From contig JAAPAO010000009.1 in assembly GCA_013115145.1 (NCBI GenBank), forward strand, positions 1 to 64,000: 64,000 nucleotides of DNA. Direction: 5' to 3'. This DNA comes from Perkinsus chesapeaki. Its lineage: Eukaryota; Perkinsozoa; Perkinsida; Perkinsidae. Shown in pieces: positions 34,006 through 44,505 of the stretch. The notes below the pieces were generated by a model, which did no database searches, had not been told where the DNA came from, and saw only the letters and a program-made list of their open reading frames with translations. Within the stretch, counting starts at the first letter, position 1, and each line of letters begins with the position of its first letter. Both the position numbers and the translations under genes were made by a program.

Positions 34006-34676
34006 ATCATCCGCATACCGGCCCAGGTGCGACACCTGCGACAGGTGCGGTCCTGCGCTGAAAAACAAAGGTCTAGTATTAGCAAAATGGACGACACCGT
34101 AGTTAAAATAGATATCGGGGATGCAGGTATACTAGTCATTACCCAGGTGTGTGTCCGTAAAGTTTGGAAGAGCTATAGTGTGTATCAAATGCATTGACTT
34201 CACGATCAAACCGTATACTCCTGGGCCACGTCTTCTTTATCAGATAAGTTTTTGAGAGCCGCCTAAGTTCTCCCCCAAACAGGTTACCCAATTTTGGTAT
34301 GAAATATACCGAATCAGAATCATTCTGTCAGAATGTTTCATGAACAACGACATCTTGAACCTGGCGACCGAAGAGCGAGCTACTGTCGTATACTTATTTA
34401 TGAAGCCCTCGTTATGAAGGGCCCTGAATCAGTGGCCTGGCCATTGTGGCCAAACTTAGACCTGGTTATCATGTTTGAAGTGATACTCTCGGAGGCTCGG
34501 TCGAAACCACAGAATATATAGCCCTACTTCCTGTGTATAAAGTGAGCAACGGGCAAGAAGGTGAGATAAACAAATCAAGCGTAACATTGGCTCCAATAAA
34601 CTTGAGATGAACTCCCTGTTAGTGCCTCAAGTGATCTCCCTCTCTAATGGGGCAATGAGCTTATTCCAGCCCCAAA
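34006..34676. other. Intergenic, no gene seen
   Basis: Contains a small nested palindrome (GGTGCGACACCTGCGACAGG) near 34026 but no supported gene. Confidence 0.45.
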
Positions 34677-34775
34677 CCGTACTACTTGGTATCTCAAGCC
34701 CGACCAGCCACGACCAAACCTGCTATTGTCTTGCTGGATCCACAGTCTATTACGACTGGCCAGCAGAGAAGCCAT
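34677..34775 (-). pseudogene. Copy C of the actin-related first exon, eroded
   Basis: Shares ACTTGGTATCTCAA, CTTGTCTTGCTGGA-like and CACAGTCTATTACGACTGG blocks with the exon at 29813-29935 but has internal deletions in the VTGRHI region. The most diverged of the four copies. Confidence 0.7.
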
Positions 34776-35856
34776 GATACCAAAGACTAACTGAAGTCGA
34801 GCACCTACTCTATGTCACTTTGACGCGACTCAATCGGGCACGACATGAAACTTGTGAAATTTATTGAGAATGACCTCTCCGCACTGAGCTAACGTCGGGG
34901 CAAATCGGAGTAGCAATCACTGCAGGAAAGGATTGGGAAGTGCCTCGCGCAGTTCGCTTTTGTAAGACACACCGAACAACGAGGTGCATATAGTATCCGC
35001 CAGACTCTGGCGGCCTAGGCCTGGCGGCCAGAGCTGGATCACGTCGGTACGAAGCCACAAGTGCAGGCGACCTCGCAACTGCAAAATATAATCGACGACT
35101 CTACATCGCGGTGGCATATTCATGCAGGAAGTGACTAACTCCTCTTGACCAGCAAGAATATGTCTGCAGCCCACCAATATGGAAGAGGGCAACGACACCG
35201 TTGAGCGAGTCCTGTAGGTGGATCACTTGAACTCAAGAACAGAGCTCTTGAACAACTCTGATGATTGGTGATCGAGTCGAGTCCGATCGATCAAAGAGGC
35301 ACTAGCCTCAACCACCAAAAAGCGTAGCAATCAGGCAAAGTGTGAGGAACACCACTACCAAACAAAGGCAAGTCCATAGACCCATGGATCAACTATATGA
35401 AAACATTGCAGGAAACTCCGGGAAGAGTCTCGAGCAACACCCCGAGAGCTGAGACGCGAGGCACACGTACGGGTATAGGTGCCCGTTACAGCCCTCTCTG
35501 GTCGAGCATTGTTCATGTTTTTTGACCATAGCTAACACAATAAAGTTTGCTCCAAAACGACCTAAGTGGCTTCATCCACTCAGAAGTCAGTAAGTGCTTT
35601 TTTCATGGCGAAACTCGGTTGGATGCCAAGCAGTACCAAAAACGACAGTACCAACTGCGAGCAAGCACCTTGGAAGGGCGTCGAACCACGCGAAAGAGGA
35701 GGGCGTTGTAAGGCGACTTATTCTGCCTACAGCAAATTAATTGTGCCCGAAGCTTCCGGAAGTTCCGAATTGGAGCGCTGTCACTCGGAGTATTCAAGTG
35801 CTACATCAGGTGATACAAGGTGCGCTGTGACACTGGCATCTCATTTCATATGAGAT
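34776..35856. other. Intergenic, no gene supported
   Basis: Short open frames only; 35566-35853 (plus) has no family signature. Confidence 0.45.
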
Positions 35857-36188
35857 GTTAACTTCGCTACAGATGCAGTTTCGAGAAAGATAGGAATGGA
35901 ACCGAGAGACGAGATAGCGGTTTCAAATATTTGGGAAGTAACTTCGAACATGTGTATTCAGAGAAGATATTATAGCGTTGACACGGCTCTAGTGTTTGAC
36001 GACGGCAGAATGATGCTGAAAACGGGGATGGAGACTGTAGAGGCTATCGATGAGTAAAATGATCTTACTAAGTTCCCCGTTCGTGCGTAGAGGCAGAAGA
36101 GGCTTACTATCCTTTAAATAACATGGAGTTATTGATAATCATATTATAGCCAGGACTCCCTTTCACATGTTAGCCTCCTATAAACCTT
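35857..36188. repeat. Segmental duplication R1, copy 2
   Basis: Partner of 30628-30958. It is followed by an inserted 175-bp segment (36189-36363) absent from copy 1, flanked on both sides by CTT, after which the duplication continues into actin-exon copy D. Confidence 0.85.
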
Positions 36189-36396
36189 CGCTAAGAATAC
36201 TACTACCCGACTCTTTAATTGTGGACCATTAGGAAAGGATGAGAGCCGAAACTTGAATGGGTAGGTTGCGAGTGATGAATATAGAGAAACGCTCGCTCTA
36301 AACCTCGATATAAAGATTATTTGTATCGAGTGACCGACAATCATGCGCACTATAATTCATGCTTAGCATTCATGCGATATCCACTTATTCTCTTAC

Positions 36397-36519
36397 CATA
36401 TTACTTGGTATCTCAACTGATGGTCTTATGTGCCTGCCAGTGACGGCCAACCCTGCTCTTGTCTTGCTGGAACTACAGTCTATTACGACTGGACAGGCGG
36501 AGGTGGAGCCATTGTACAT
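36397..36519 (-). pseudogene. Copy D of the actin-related first exon
   Basis: Exactly the length of the presumed functional exon (123 nt), with ATG retained (MYNGSTSACPVVIDC) and a strong donor (ATG|gtaaga). The phosphate loop reads CSSS rather than CGSS. No matching downstream exons before the next gene on that strand, so it is probably non-functional, although use as a distant alternative first exon, 6.6 kb upstream of copy A, cannot be excluded. Confidence 0.75.
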
Positions 36520-36652
36520 GATATCAACGACTAGGTCTGACTCGAGTCCGATAACCTACTTTATGTGACTTCAACACCACTCAACCGAGAGCGACATGAA
36601 ACTAGTAAAATTTGATGAGAACGACTTCTCCACATTGAGCCTCACATGACAA

Positions 36653-39600
36653 TTAAAATGGGACCAGTCTGTTAGGATTGACCCTCTCAATATCCGAGAA
36701 TGAGAACGACTTGCTCTCTGATGATGACACTACAAGTGTCTGCTTTGATGGGGCGTCCTTGCGCGGATGATTAGCGTTGCCTCCAGAATAGGCCAGCACC
36801 GACGGGTCCAGCTCCACTCGACTGTACTCAGGCTGCCACATAGCATCCTGTATCAATTTACCGATATCATCAGGAGGACTGAAGGAGAGTTACGACCCTC
36901 GGGAAAAGCATTGATCACCACCTTATCTGCGCAATGCCCGTATCGAGAGCCTCCTTGACGCAGGCTACAGCAATGGCATGGGAGAGCTCACGAATCCTGT
37001 CTATTTGGGGGTACAAGAGGCCTTGGGCCAGATCCTACAGAGCCAGGCTGATTTTTACTATAAATTTTCCGTTAGATCCTACCGTTTCAGTAACCTTCTC
37101 GGAGAGGGTCTTGGCCGCCAGGTAGAACATAGTATCGGGGATGCTTTTGAACTTGCCCACAATTGCGGCCAGACCAACTCCGGGGAAGATGTACCTGAGC
37201 TTGTGTGAACCACGCAAGTTCGATCCCTGCCACCGACATGTTGTTGCCTTGTCCAGGAATGTAAGTCTTGCCGTTAAAAGAGACGGGCTTGAAGGGTGAG
37301 CCAGTGGCGACCCATGCCTCACCGTTGGTCCACCTAACGCGACCAGTGCCCCAATAACAAAGCGCCGGCGCTAACATGTAAAGTTGCTCTGGCGTAGCCT
37401 CGGCCTTAGGCGTCGGGTTCGACAAGGCGAAAATGACCGGTGCTGGACAGTGCGAGTGCATTTCCTGAGGAAAAGGTATATCCCGGAATCCCCAAGTCTG
37501 CATGATGATACTTTGATGATTTCCTCCGTGAGCGTACCAAACTGTCCACTGAGACCTAGCAGAACCGTAGGCTTCACAACTTGAACAACTTCTAGGAGAC
37601 TGTGGAGAGGCTCGTCATCTCTACAGAACCGGACCTAACACACGACCAAGAGTCGGGCCGCCCGTTCTCGAAGGGCGGAGAGTCGAGTTCCGTGACCAGT
37701 ATTGCAATTCTCTACAGCGGCCTGTATAGCGGCACTACACGATTATTCAAGGTAGGTAAAGCAGTTTGAGGTAACATGAACGCCTTGGATGACAATAGCG
37801 ACCAAGAGTGATAATGTACTAAGCCTGATGGTAATAGGCAGTTGAAATATCATCTGCAAAGGCACGGAAGCTATCACGGGAAAGACTTTCGATTGCCGCA
37901 CAGCGAAATTCTCAACGGAGTTACGACTAAGCGCTGAATGCGTTGCCTTCCTATCTTATATTAGAAAGGAAGCTACCTTGTGCTCTTGCAGCTCTCCGGG
38001 CCTTTTCGAGGTGACAAGCCCTCTGGAATCAACCAGCCAGAACCGCTGTCTGGCCTCCTCGATGGTAAGACCTTGCTGAACCATGGCCGCCACAATGCAA
38101 TCGGCCACTCCCACAGCGGCGGATCCGGCACCGAAGAAGACAATGCGCTGGTCAGCGAGAACCTCGTGCTTGGCCCTCATGGCCGTGAGAAGGCCGGCAA
38201 GGGCCACGGAACCCGTGCCCTGGATATCGTCGTTGAAGCATAGGATCTGATCCCTGTAGCGCTGCAGCAGAGGGAAGGCATGATCGTTGGTGAAGTCCTC
38301 AAACTGGATCAGGACGCCGGGCCAACGAGATCGAACAGCATCGACGAACTCGTCAACAACGGCGTAGTACTCCTCGCCGGTGATTCTGTTGTGACGCTCA
38401 CCGAGGTAGAAAGGATCACCGAGAAGGTCCTGGTTGTTGGTACCGATATCGATGACAACAGGTACAGTACGTCCAGGGTTAATACCAGCACAGGCAACAT
38501 AAAGGGAAAGCTTACCAATAGGGATGCCCATACCATTCGTACCAAGATCACCCAATCCAAGAATACGAGAACCATCGGTTACAACGATAATATCGGCATC
38601 ACGGACATTGCTGTTCCATACGACTTGTTTGAAGTTGCCTTTTTCAGAGAGATTGAAGTAGATACCGCGGGAGCCCCTAAATATTCTATCAAAGTCCTTA
38701 CAAGCCTCCCCAACAGACGGTGTGTAGACTATCGGCATCAAACGGGTAATGTTATCGAGCAGCAGACGGAAGTACAAGGTCTCGTTCCTATTGTGAACCC
38801 CCTCCAAGTAGATATAGCGGCCAATGTCAGTGTCCTTAGTATCCAACTGCTTGAGACATCTTTGCACTTGCACATCAATATCGAGCACCTTCGGCGGCAG
38901 TAACCCTACGAGACCTAGCTCTTCCCTTTCGACCTCGGTGAAGGCCTCGGCTTTGTTATATACCGGGTTTCTCATGAGGTGAAGGCCTCTCTCGTAGACA
39001 GTAGCCACCTTGCCCGACTCAGGACCAGATAATCTCACGCCCGGAGTGTTCATTGGATCGATGACGCCCATTTGGATTTGAAGCAGGACTTGTCTGGCCG
39101 AGTTAAGAAAAGCATCTCGAACCCGCTGTCCGGCCTTGGCGGAGGTCTCCATGAACAGAATGCCATTTGATCTAGCAAAGGTGGCGGCCTCCTCAGCAGG
39201 AACTTCACGACCGAGAAGATCGGCCTTGTTACCGATAAGAACCTTGGTGACGTTCTTGTTGAGAGTTGGTAGATTTTCCTTTATAAACTCGATAAGCTCC
39301 TCGTAGGTTTTACGCTGTCCGACGTCGTAAACAAAAAAGATAACGGCGGAGCCTCTGCAGTAGGACGCGGTGAACTTGCCCCACACAGTGTCCCAAATCT
39401 GCAGCTTCACTCTGTTCTCGTCTAGATTGATAATCGTCTTTGAAAACTCCACACAGTCGGTCGGAGTCGAGCTCACCCTAAAGACATTCTCGGTAAACAT
39501 CAACCTCAGATTCGTCTTCCCGACCCCGGGTGGGCCTACTAGGGCATACTGGAGGGCATGAGTCCAACGATGGAGGTGCGGCGAGGCGCTCTGGCGATGG

Positions 39601-39749
39601 TAGAGCTCAGCCAGGACCAAGTGGTACCATTCAATAAGGGCCTCGGTCGGCGCAGCGGCCACTATGTCGTCCATAGGTAGCATGCGAACATCAAAGTTGG
39701 CTTTACTGCCATTGGCAGCACCTTGCTGAACCACATTGATTGAGGGCAT
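36653..39749 (-). CDS. Ras/Rab-like GTPase fused to malic enzyme, tandem copy 1
   Basis: The ATG at 39749 opens a 590-residue exon with no interruption between domains. Residues about 1-75 are a unique leader ([20 protein letters not shown]). A small-GTPase domain follows: P-loop GPPGVGKTN, effector-region [17 protein letters not shown] where Rabs have WDTAGQ, GNKADL and ETSAKAG. From about residue 275 comes malic enzyme: [65 protein letters not shown] (catalytic Lys), [28 protein letters not shown] (metal site) and [12 protein letters not shown] (dinucleotide fold). Later exons: [47 protein letters not shown]-like [44 protein letters not shown] and a C-terminal extension ending NPNRLVPF. Predicted to make pyruvate and NAD(P)H from malate. 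How the GTPase part acts is unknown. Confidence 0.9.
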
Positions 39750-40390
39750 ATCAGCCTTAACTTATACTCTAAAAGAAGACCGCGGAATAATGTTATATAT
39801 ACCACGAGAGACCCGAAAGAGCCGTGATTTGAAGGAAATATGGTACAAAAAACTCCTCGCGGCGGAGCTTCGAGCTACCTATAGTTATGACAACGCTTCC
39901 CGCTAGACATGCTTCACAGATACATCCTTAAGCATGTTCAAGGCACTAAATAGTCTTGACAAGATCATCTGCTTCTTCAAGTGCGCCACAGCGCAGCATT
40001 TCCCGAGGATGGCCACCGCCTTTAATTGAACTACTCAAATCAATAACGGTAATGACGAGTCTGAATATAAACTTAACACATCACGAGGTTGTCACTATTG
40101 CATCTCGACTCCGAAAAAATCAACTCAGGTTCCGAGGAGCCGCTGCCGTCCGCCGACCTTTTAGGCCGCAAAACAGCGACAGATTAGAAAAGAGAGGATC
40201 CATGGGTCGCTGTGACCGTCGAACAGGAAGTCTATCGAAATCCTACCCGAGACGGAAAGTGACCATAAAGTTGCCAAACAGAGGACGCGCAAGGGCGAAG
40301 AGGATGCGCCTTACGGCTAGGCAGTGCAGTAGAGTTAAGCTTAGAAAAAACGTGCCTTGAATGGTATTATGGTAGTATCAGTTACGCTGT
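39750..40390. other. Intergenic, no gene seen
   Basis: Spacer between the tandem fusion genes; should contain the promoter of copy 1. A plus frame at 39956-40360 is Arg-rich, lacks a family signature and is not called. Confidence 0.5.
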
Positions 40391-43181
40391 CTACATGAAC
40401 TGGCTTGGGTTCACTCTCTCCATATCGGTGAACGAGAAGGCCTTGTTCTGAATGGTACCAACACTGAGCTTAGTTTTATCCTGACTAGGACCAACACCAG
40501 AGCCTTGGCCGGAGAAGGCGAAGACTGAGGGGTCCAACTCAGTGTGGGCGTATTCGGGCTGCCACATGTGATCCCAGACGAACTTGTCAAGATCGTCAGG
40601 TCGCCTAAAAAAGTGAAATTACGCACAACATAGTAGTAGTGAAAAGCTCACTTGATGCAGGCGATGCCGAGATCGAATGCCTCCTTGATGCATGCCACCG
40701 CAATGTCGTGAGAAAGTTCACGGATACGAGTGAGCTGAGGGTACAAAGTGCCGTGAGAGATATCCTCTGGGGTGACTCTCTCGGCAAGAGTCTTGGCGGC
40801 AGTGTAGAACATCGAATCAGGGATCCACTTGAACTTGCCAACAATACCGGCAAGACCGACACCAGGGAAGATGTACCTGATGAGAGACAAATAAATGGAC
40901 TAGAGATAAGGAGACGTCGCCCTACATGTTATTGCCCTGACCGGCCTTGTAGACCTTGCCATTGTAAGTAACAGGTCCGAAGGGGGAGCCGGTGCACACC
41001 CAAGCCTTACCCTCGGTCCACCTGAAGGGAGAATGAAATACAAGTCAACAACCAAGAGGAGTGACGGCTTACGTATAGAGCTGCTCGGGAGTTGCCTCGG
41101 CCTTCGGTGTGGGGTTGGAAAGAGCGAAGATGATTGGCTCTGGGCAGTTAGCGTACATTGCCTGAGAACCGAATACACAAATGTCTATCAGCACCTTTTA
41201 GCTACCTTAACAACGTCCTCAGTGAAGGAGCCAGATTGTCCACTAAGACCAAGAAGGACAGTGGGCTTGACACTCTTGACCACCTCGAGGAGGCTGGTCA
41301 TAGGCTCCTCGTCATCGCGGCAATAGGGAACCTGGAATAAGACTTAATCACTATCGAAAAGTCTTGAGCAAGTCTCACCTTATGGTCCTGCATAGTGCCA
41401 CCGCGCTTCCACGTAACAAGGCCCTTGGAATCGACGAACCAGAAACGCTTCCTGGCGTCCTCGGGCGTAAGACCATCATGAACCATGGCAGCAACAATGC
41501 AGTCGGCAATACCAATAGCAGCAGCACCGGCACCGAGGAAGACGATTCTCTGGTCCTCCAACTTCTCCTTCTTAACCTTCATAGCGCTCACAATACCGGC
41601 GAGAGCGACGGAACCAGTTCCCTGGATATCATCGTTGAAACATAGCATGCTCTCCTGATAACGCTTGAGAAGAGGGAAGGCATGATCGTTGGTGAAGTCC
41701 TCGAACTGGATCAGGACGCCGGGCCAACGAGACTTCACGGCATCGACAAACTCGTCAACAACGGCGTAGTACTCCTCACCATTGATCCTGCTGTGACGCT
41801 CACCGAGATACATGTCATCACCGAGAAGGTCCTGGTTGTTGGTACCGATATCGATAACAACAGGTACAGTACGTCCAGGGTTAATACCAGCACAGGCAAC
41901 ATAAAGGGAAAGCTTACCAATAGGGATGCCCATACCATTCGTACCAAGATCACCCAATCCAAGAATACGAGAACCATCGGTTACAACGATAATATCGGCA
42001 TCACGAACGGGACTGTTCCAAACCATCTGCTTGAAATTGCCTTTCTCGGATAAGTTGAAGTAAAGGCCGCGAGCGTTACGGAAGATATGACCGAACATCT
42101 GGCAAGCCTTACCGACCACAGGAGTGTAGACAATGGGCATCATCTCAGTAATATGGTCACAAAGCAACTTGAAGTAAAGAGTCTCGTTCCTGTCATGCAG
42201 ACTCTCCAAGTAAATGTACTTCTCAATATCATTGGAGTTCTGCAAGAACTGCTGATAGCACCTTCTGGACTGGACGTCGAGATCGAGCACCTTAGGAGGC
42301 AGGAGACCGACCAGACCAAGATCTTCACGCTCACTGTCGGTGAATGCTTCAGCCTTGTTAACAACTGAATTACGGAGAAGGTTGCTGCCGCGCTCGGTGA
42401 CAGTTTGAACCTTTCCGTCATTCCGGCCAGCAGAGCGGATACCCTTGGTGGCGTTGGGGTCTATCATGCCCATCTGGAGCTGCAAGAGTACTTGCCTGGC
42501 AGAGTTGAAGAAGCAGTCTCTGACATGAAGGCCGCTCTTGGCAGAGGTCTCCATGAACAACAAACCGTTCTCGCGGGCAAAACTGGCGGCTTCCTCAGCG
42601 GTCACTTCACGGCCGAGCAAATCAGCCTTGTTGCCGATAAGAACCTTAGTAGTAGATCTGTCGAGTGAGGGAAGAGTGTCATTGATGAACTTGACCAATT
42701 CGTCGTAGGTATCACGCCTTGTGAGATCATATACGAAGAATATGATAGCTGCACCATGGCAATATGAAGAGGTGTACTTGCCCCAGACAGTATCCCACAT
42801 CTGAAGCTTCAGTCTCTCATTGTCGATGTTGACAATGGTCTTGGAGAATTCGACACCCTTAGTAGGAGTTGAGGCAACCCGGAAAACATTCTCAGTAAAC
42901 ATGAGTCTTAGATTAGTCTTTCCCACACCAGAGGGGCCAACGAGGGCATACTGGAGGGAATAGGACCAATCGTGGAGATGGCGAGAGGTAGTCTGTCGCT
43001 GGTAGAGCTCAGAAGTGAGAAGATGGTACCACTCAATCAGAGCCTCAGTGGGAGCCGCGGCGACAATATCCTGCATAGGTAGCAGGCGCACATCAAAGTT
43101 GGCCTTGCAGTTGACCGTCTGAACGCGGGTAGGCACAGAGAGCGATGCTGATGCAGACTTCTTAACAGTATTAGATGCCAT
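40391..43181 (-). CDS. Ras/Rab-like GTPase fused to malic enzyme, tandem copy 2
   Basis: ATG at 43181. In the first exon the leader covers residues 1-77 (shared [20 protein letters not shown]) and the GTPase about 78-240: GPSGVGKTN at 82-90, [11 protein letters not shown] at 105-115, WDTVWG at 129-134, GNKADL at 183-188, ETSAKSG at 211-217. Malic enzyme starts near residue 285: [60 protein letters not shown] and [16 protein letters not shown]. Further exons give [76 protein letters not shown] and the shared tail [20 protein letters not shown] ending [10 protein letters not shown]. The tail, like the GTPase, is not part of ordinary malic enzymes. Same order, strand and domain joins as copy 1, so fusion came before duplication. 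Confidence 0.9.
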
Positions 43182-44059
43182 GACAGGCTATGAAAACAGA
43201 GTAGCTGAAAAGGAACAATACAGACTGATAACCCGGTCAACTGGAAGATACTTTTTGAGGTCGTTCGATGACCGTTCCCAAAAACTCTACCCTTCCCCAT
43301 ACACTGATATCCAACGAGGATGCTGAGCTTGCTCGAGGGGCGCTAGTAGTGCGGAGTATCTTTTTAGCTAGATTCCGGTTAGCGCCAGAGACATCAAAAC
43401 ACAGGGAATCTTTAGAGACAGAGACAGGGGTGAAGATCGACAATCAACTCAGCAAAGAGACGCTCAGATTTTTTGGTGCCGATGTGCTCGTTTTTTGAGT
43501 TTAGCAGCTCTCCTTACGTAATGGGAGTATTTCCAATGGTATTCCTCATGGAAACTTGTGCAGAGGAGACAAGCAGAAGCCGCTCATCGTAGTCGGTCCA
43601 AGTTTTAAAGAAAGACGCAGACTCAGATCTCACGTTCGATCCTGGGCATAGGTATTTTTCTCGTATTTTTTGATGTTCATGACAACTCAAAAATAACTTA
43701 TTGGGTCTCTATCAACCATTTCTCGTATTATTGCACTATCTTGTAATTGTTCGCGTTGCGCTGCCTCCATCGGTTCCCTTTAATCTCCTGCTATGGGCGC
43801 GATTGAGCTAGTAGAGACCCCTCCAAGTACTACAGGATGAACCAATCATCGTAGAGGCTTGAATAGTAACCCTAGTATACTTAAAACCGTCATATGGCTT
43901 GATCATGGGCAGTGTTTTGCATCGCTTATCGAAGCAGATGAAAACGGGACATTTTTGTCCACAACGGCAATTTACCTCACCTCGTAGATCGTCCTAACTG
44001 CGTCTGCGACTTTGTGAACCTTATTTCGAGTTGTTCCGGTTAAATCTGACTTTTCAATC
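43182..44059. promoter_or_regulatory. Divergent intergenic region
   Basis: Lies between the minus-strand GTPase-malic enzyme gene and the plus-strand small protein gene, so it should hold both upstream regions. No gene or clear promoter motif was recognised. Confidence 0.4.
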
Positions 44060-44309
44060 ATGATGATGCCTCCATCCCAATCCAATCTCCCTGCGCCCAT
44101 CCGTAAGGTTCAAAAGGCTGCTGGCGACCTTTGGACCCATGGAGGCCACCAGGCTTTCCACTACACCGTCATCCCCGCAATCTTTGCCTATGGTAAGTCT
44201 GTCTTTAATTCTCGCGCCACCATTGCCCTTTGCTGTTACAGGCCTTTACCAAGCGAACGAGTTGACACTAAACCCTGTGGAGCTCTTCCAGAAGATTGTG
44301 TTTTCTTAA
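44060..44309 (+). CDS. Small single-helix protein
   Basis: Two exons joined at Tyr|Gly (donor gtaagt, acceptor ctgttacag) give about 67 residues: MMMPPSQSNLPAPIRKVQKA, AGDLWTHGGHQAFHYTVIPA, IFAYG then LYQANELTLNPVELFQKIVF and S. A hydrophobic segment (FHYTVIPAIFAYGLY) could span a membrane, and the basic N-terminus and size resemble small accessory subunits of mitochondrial complexes. That placement is a guess; no family was recognised. Clean splice signals and a sensible stop support a real gene. Confidence 0.55.
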
Positions 44310-44505
44310 GCAGCCTAAGGCTTTTAAGAAGGGCTAAGTTACCATTGAAGACCTCGTTTCCGGTTCCCGTACTTTGGTTAAGTCGGTCAATTGCTCGATG
44401 AACTTCTGTGTAGGTTTCGAGTGTGTTTGGTTATTTTCGAGCAATCACCGCCGTCGGCGTGCCTGTCTGTCTAGTCAACCTCCTTACTTGATACTATTCC
44501 GCATT

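Noticed and set aside
38280-38903. 207-codon plus-strand open frame opposite malic enzyme copy 1
   Set aside because: Antisense shadow caused by codon bias of the malic enzyme exon; the equivalent in copy 2 is truncated.
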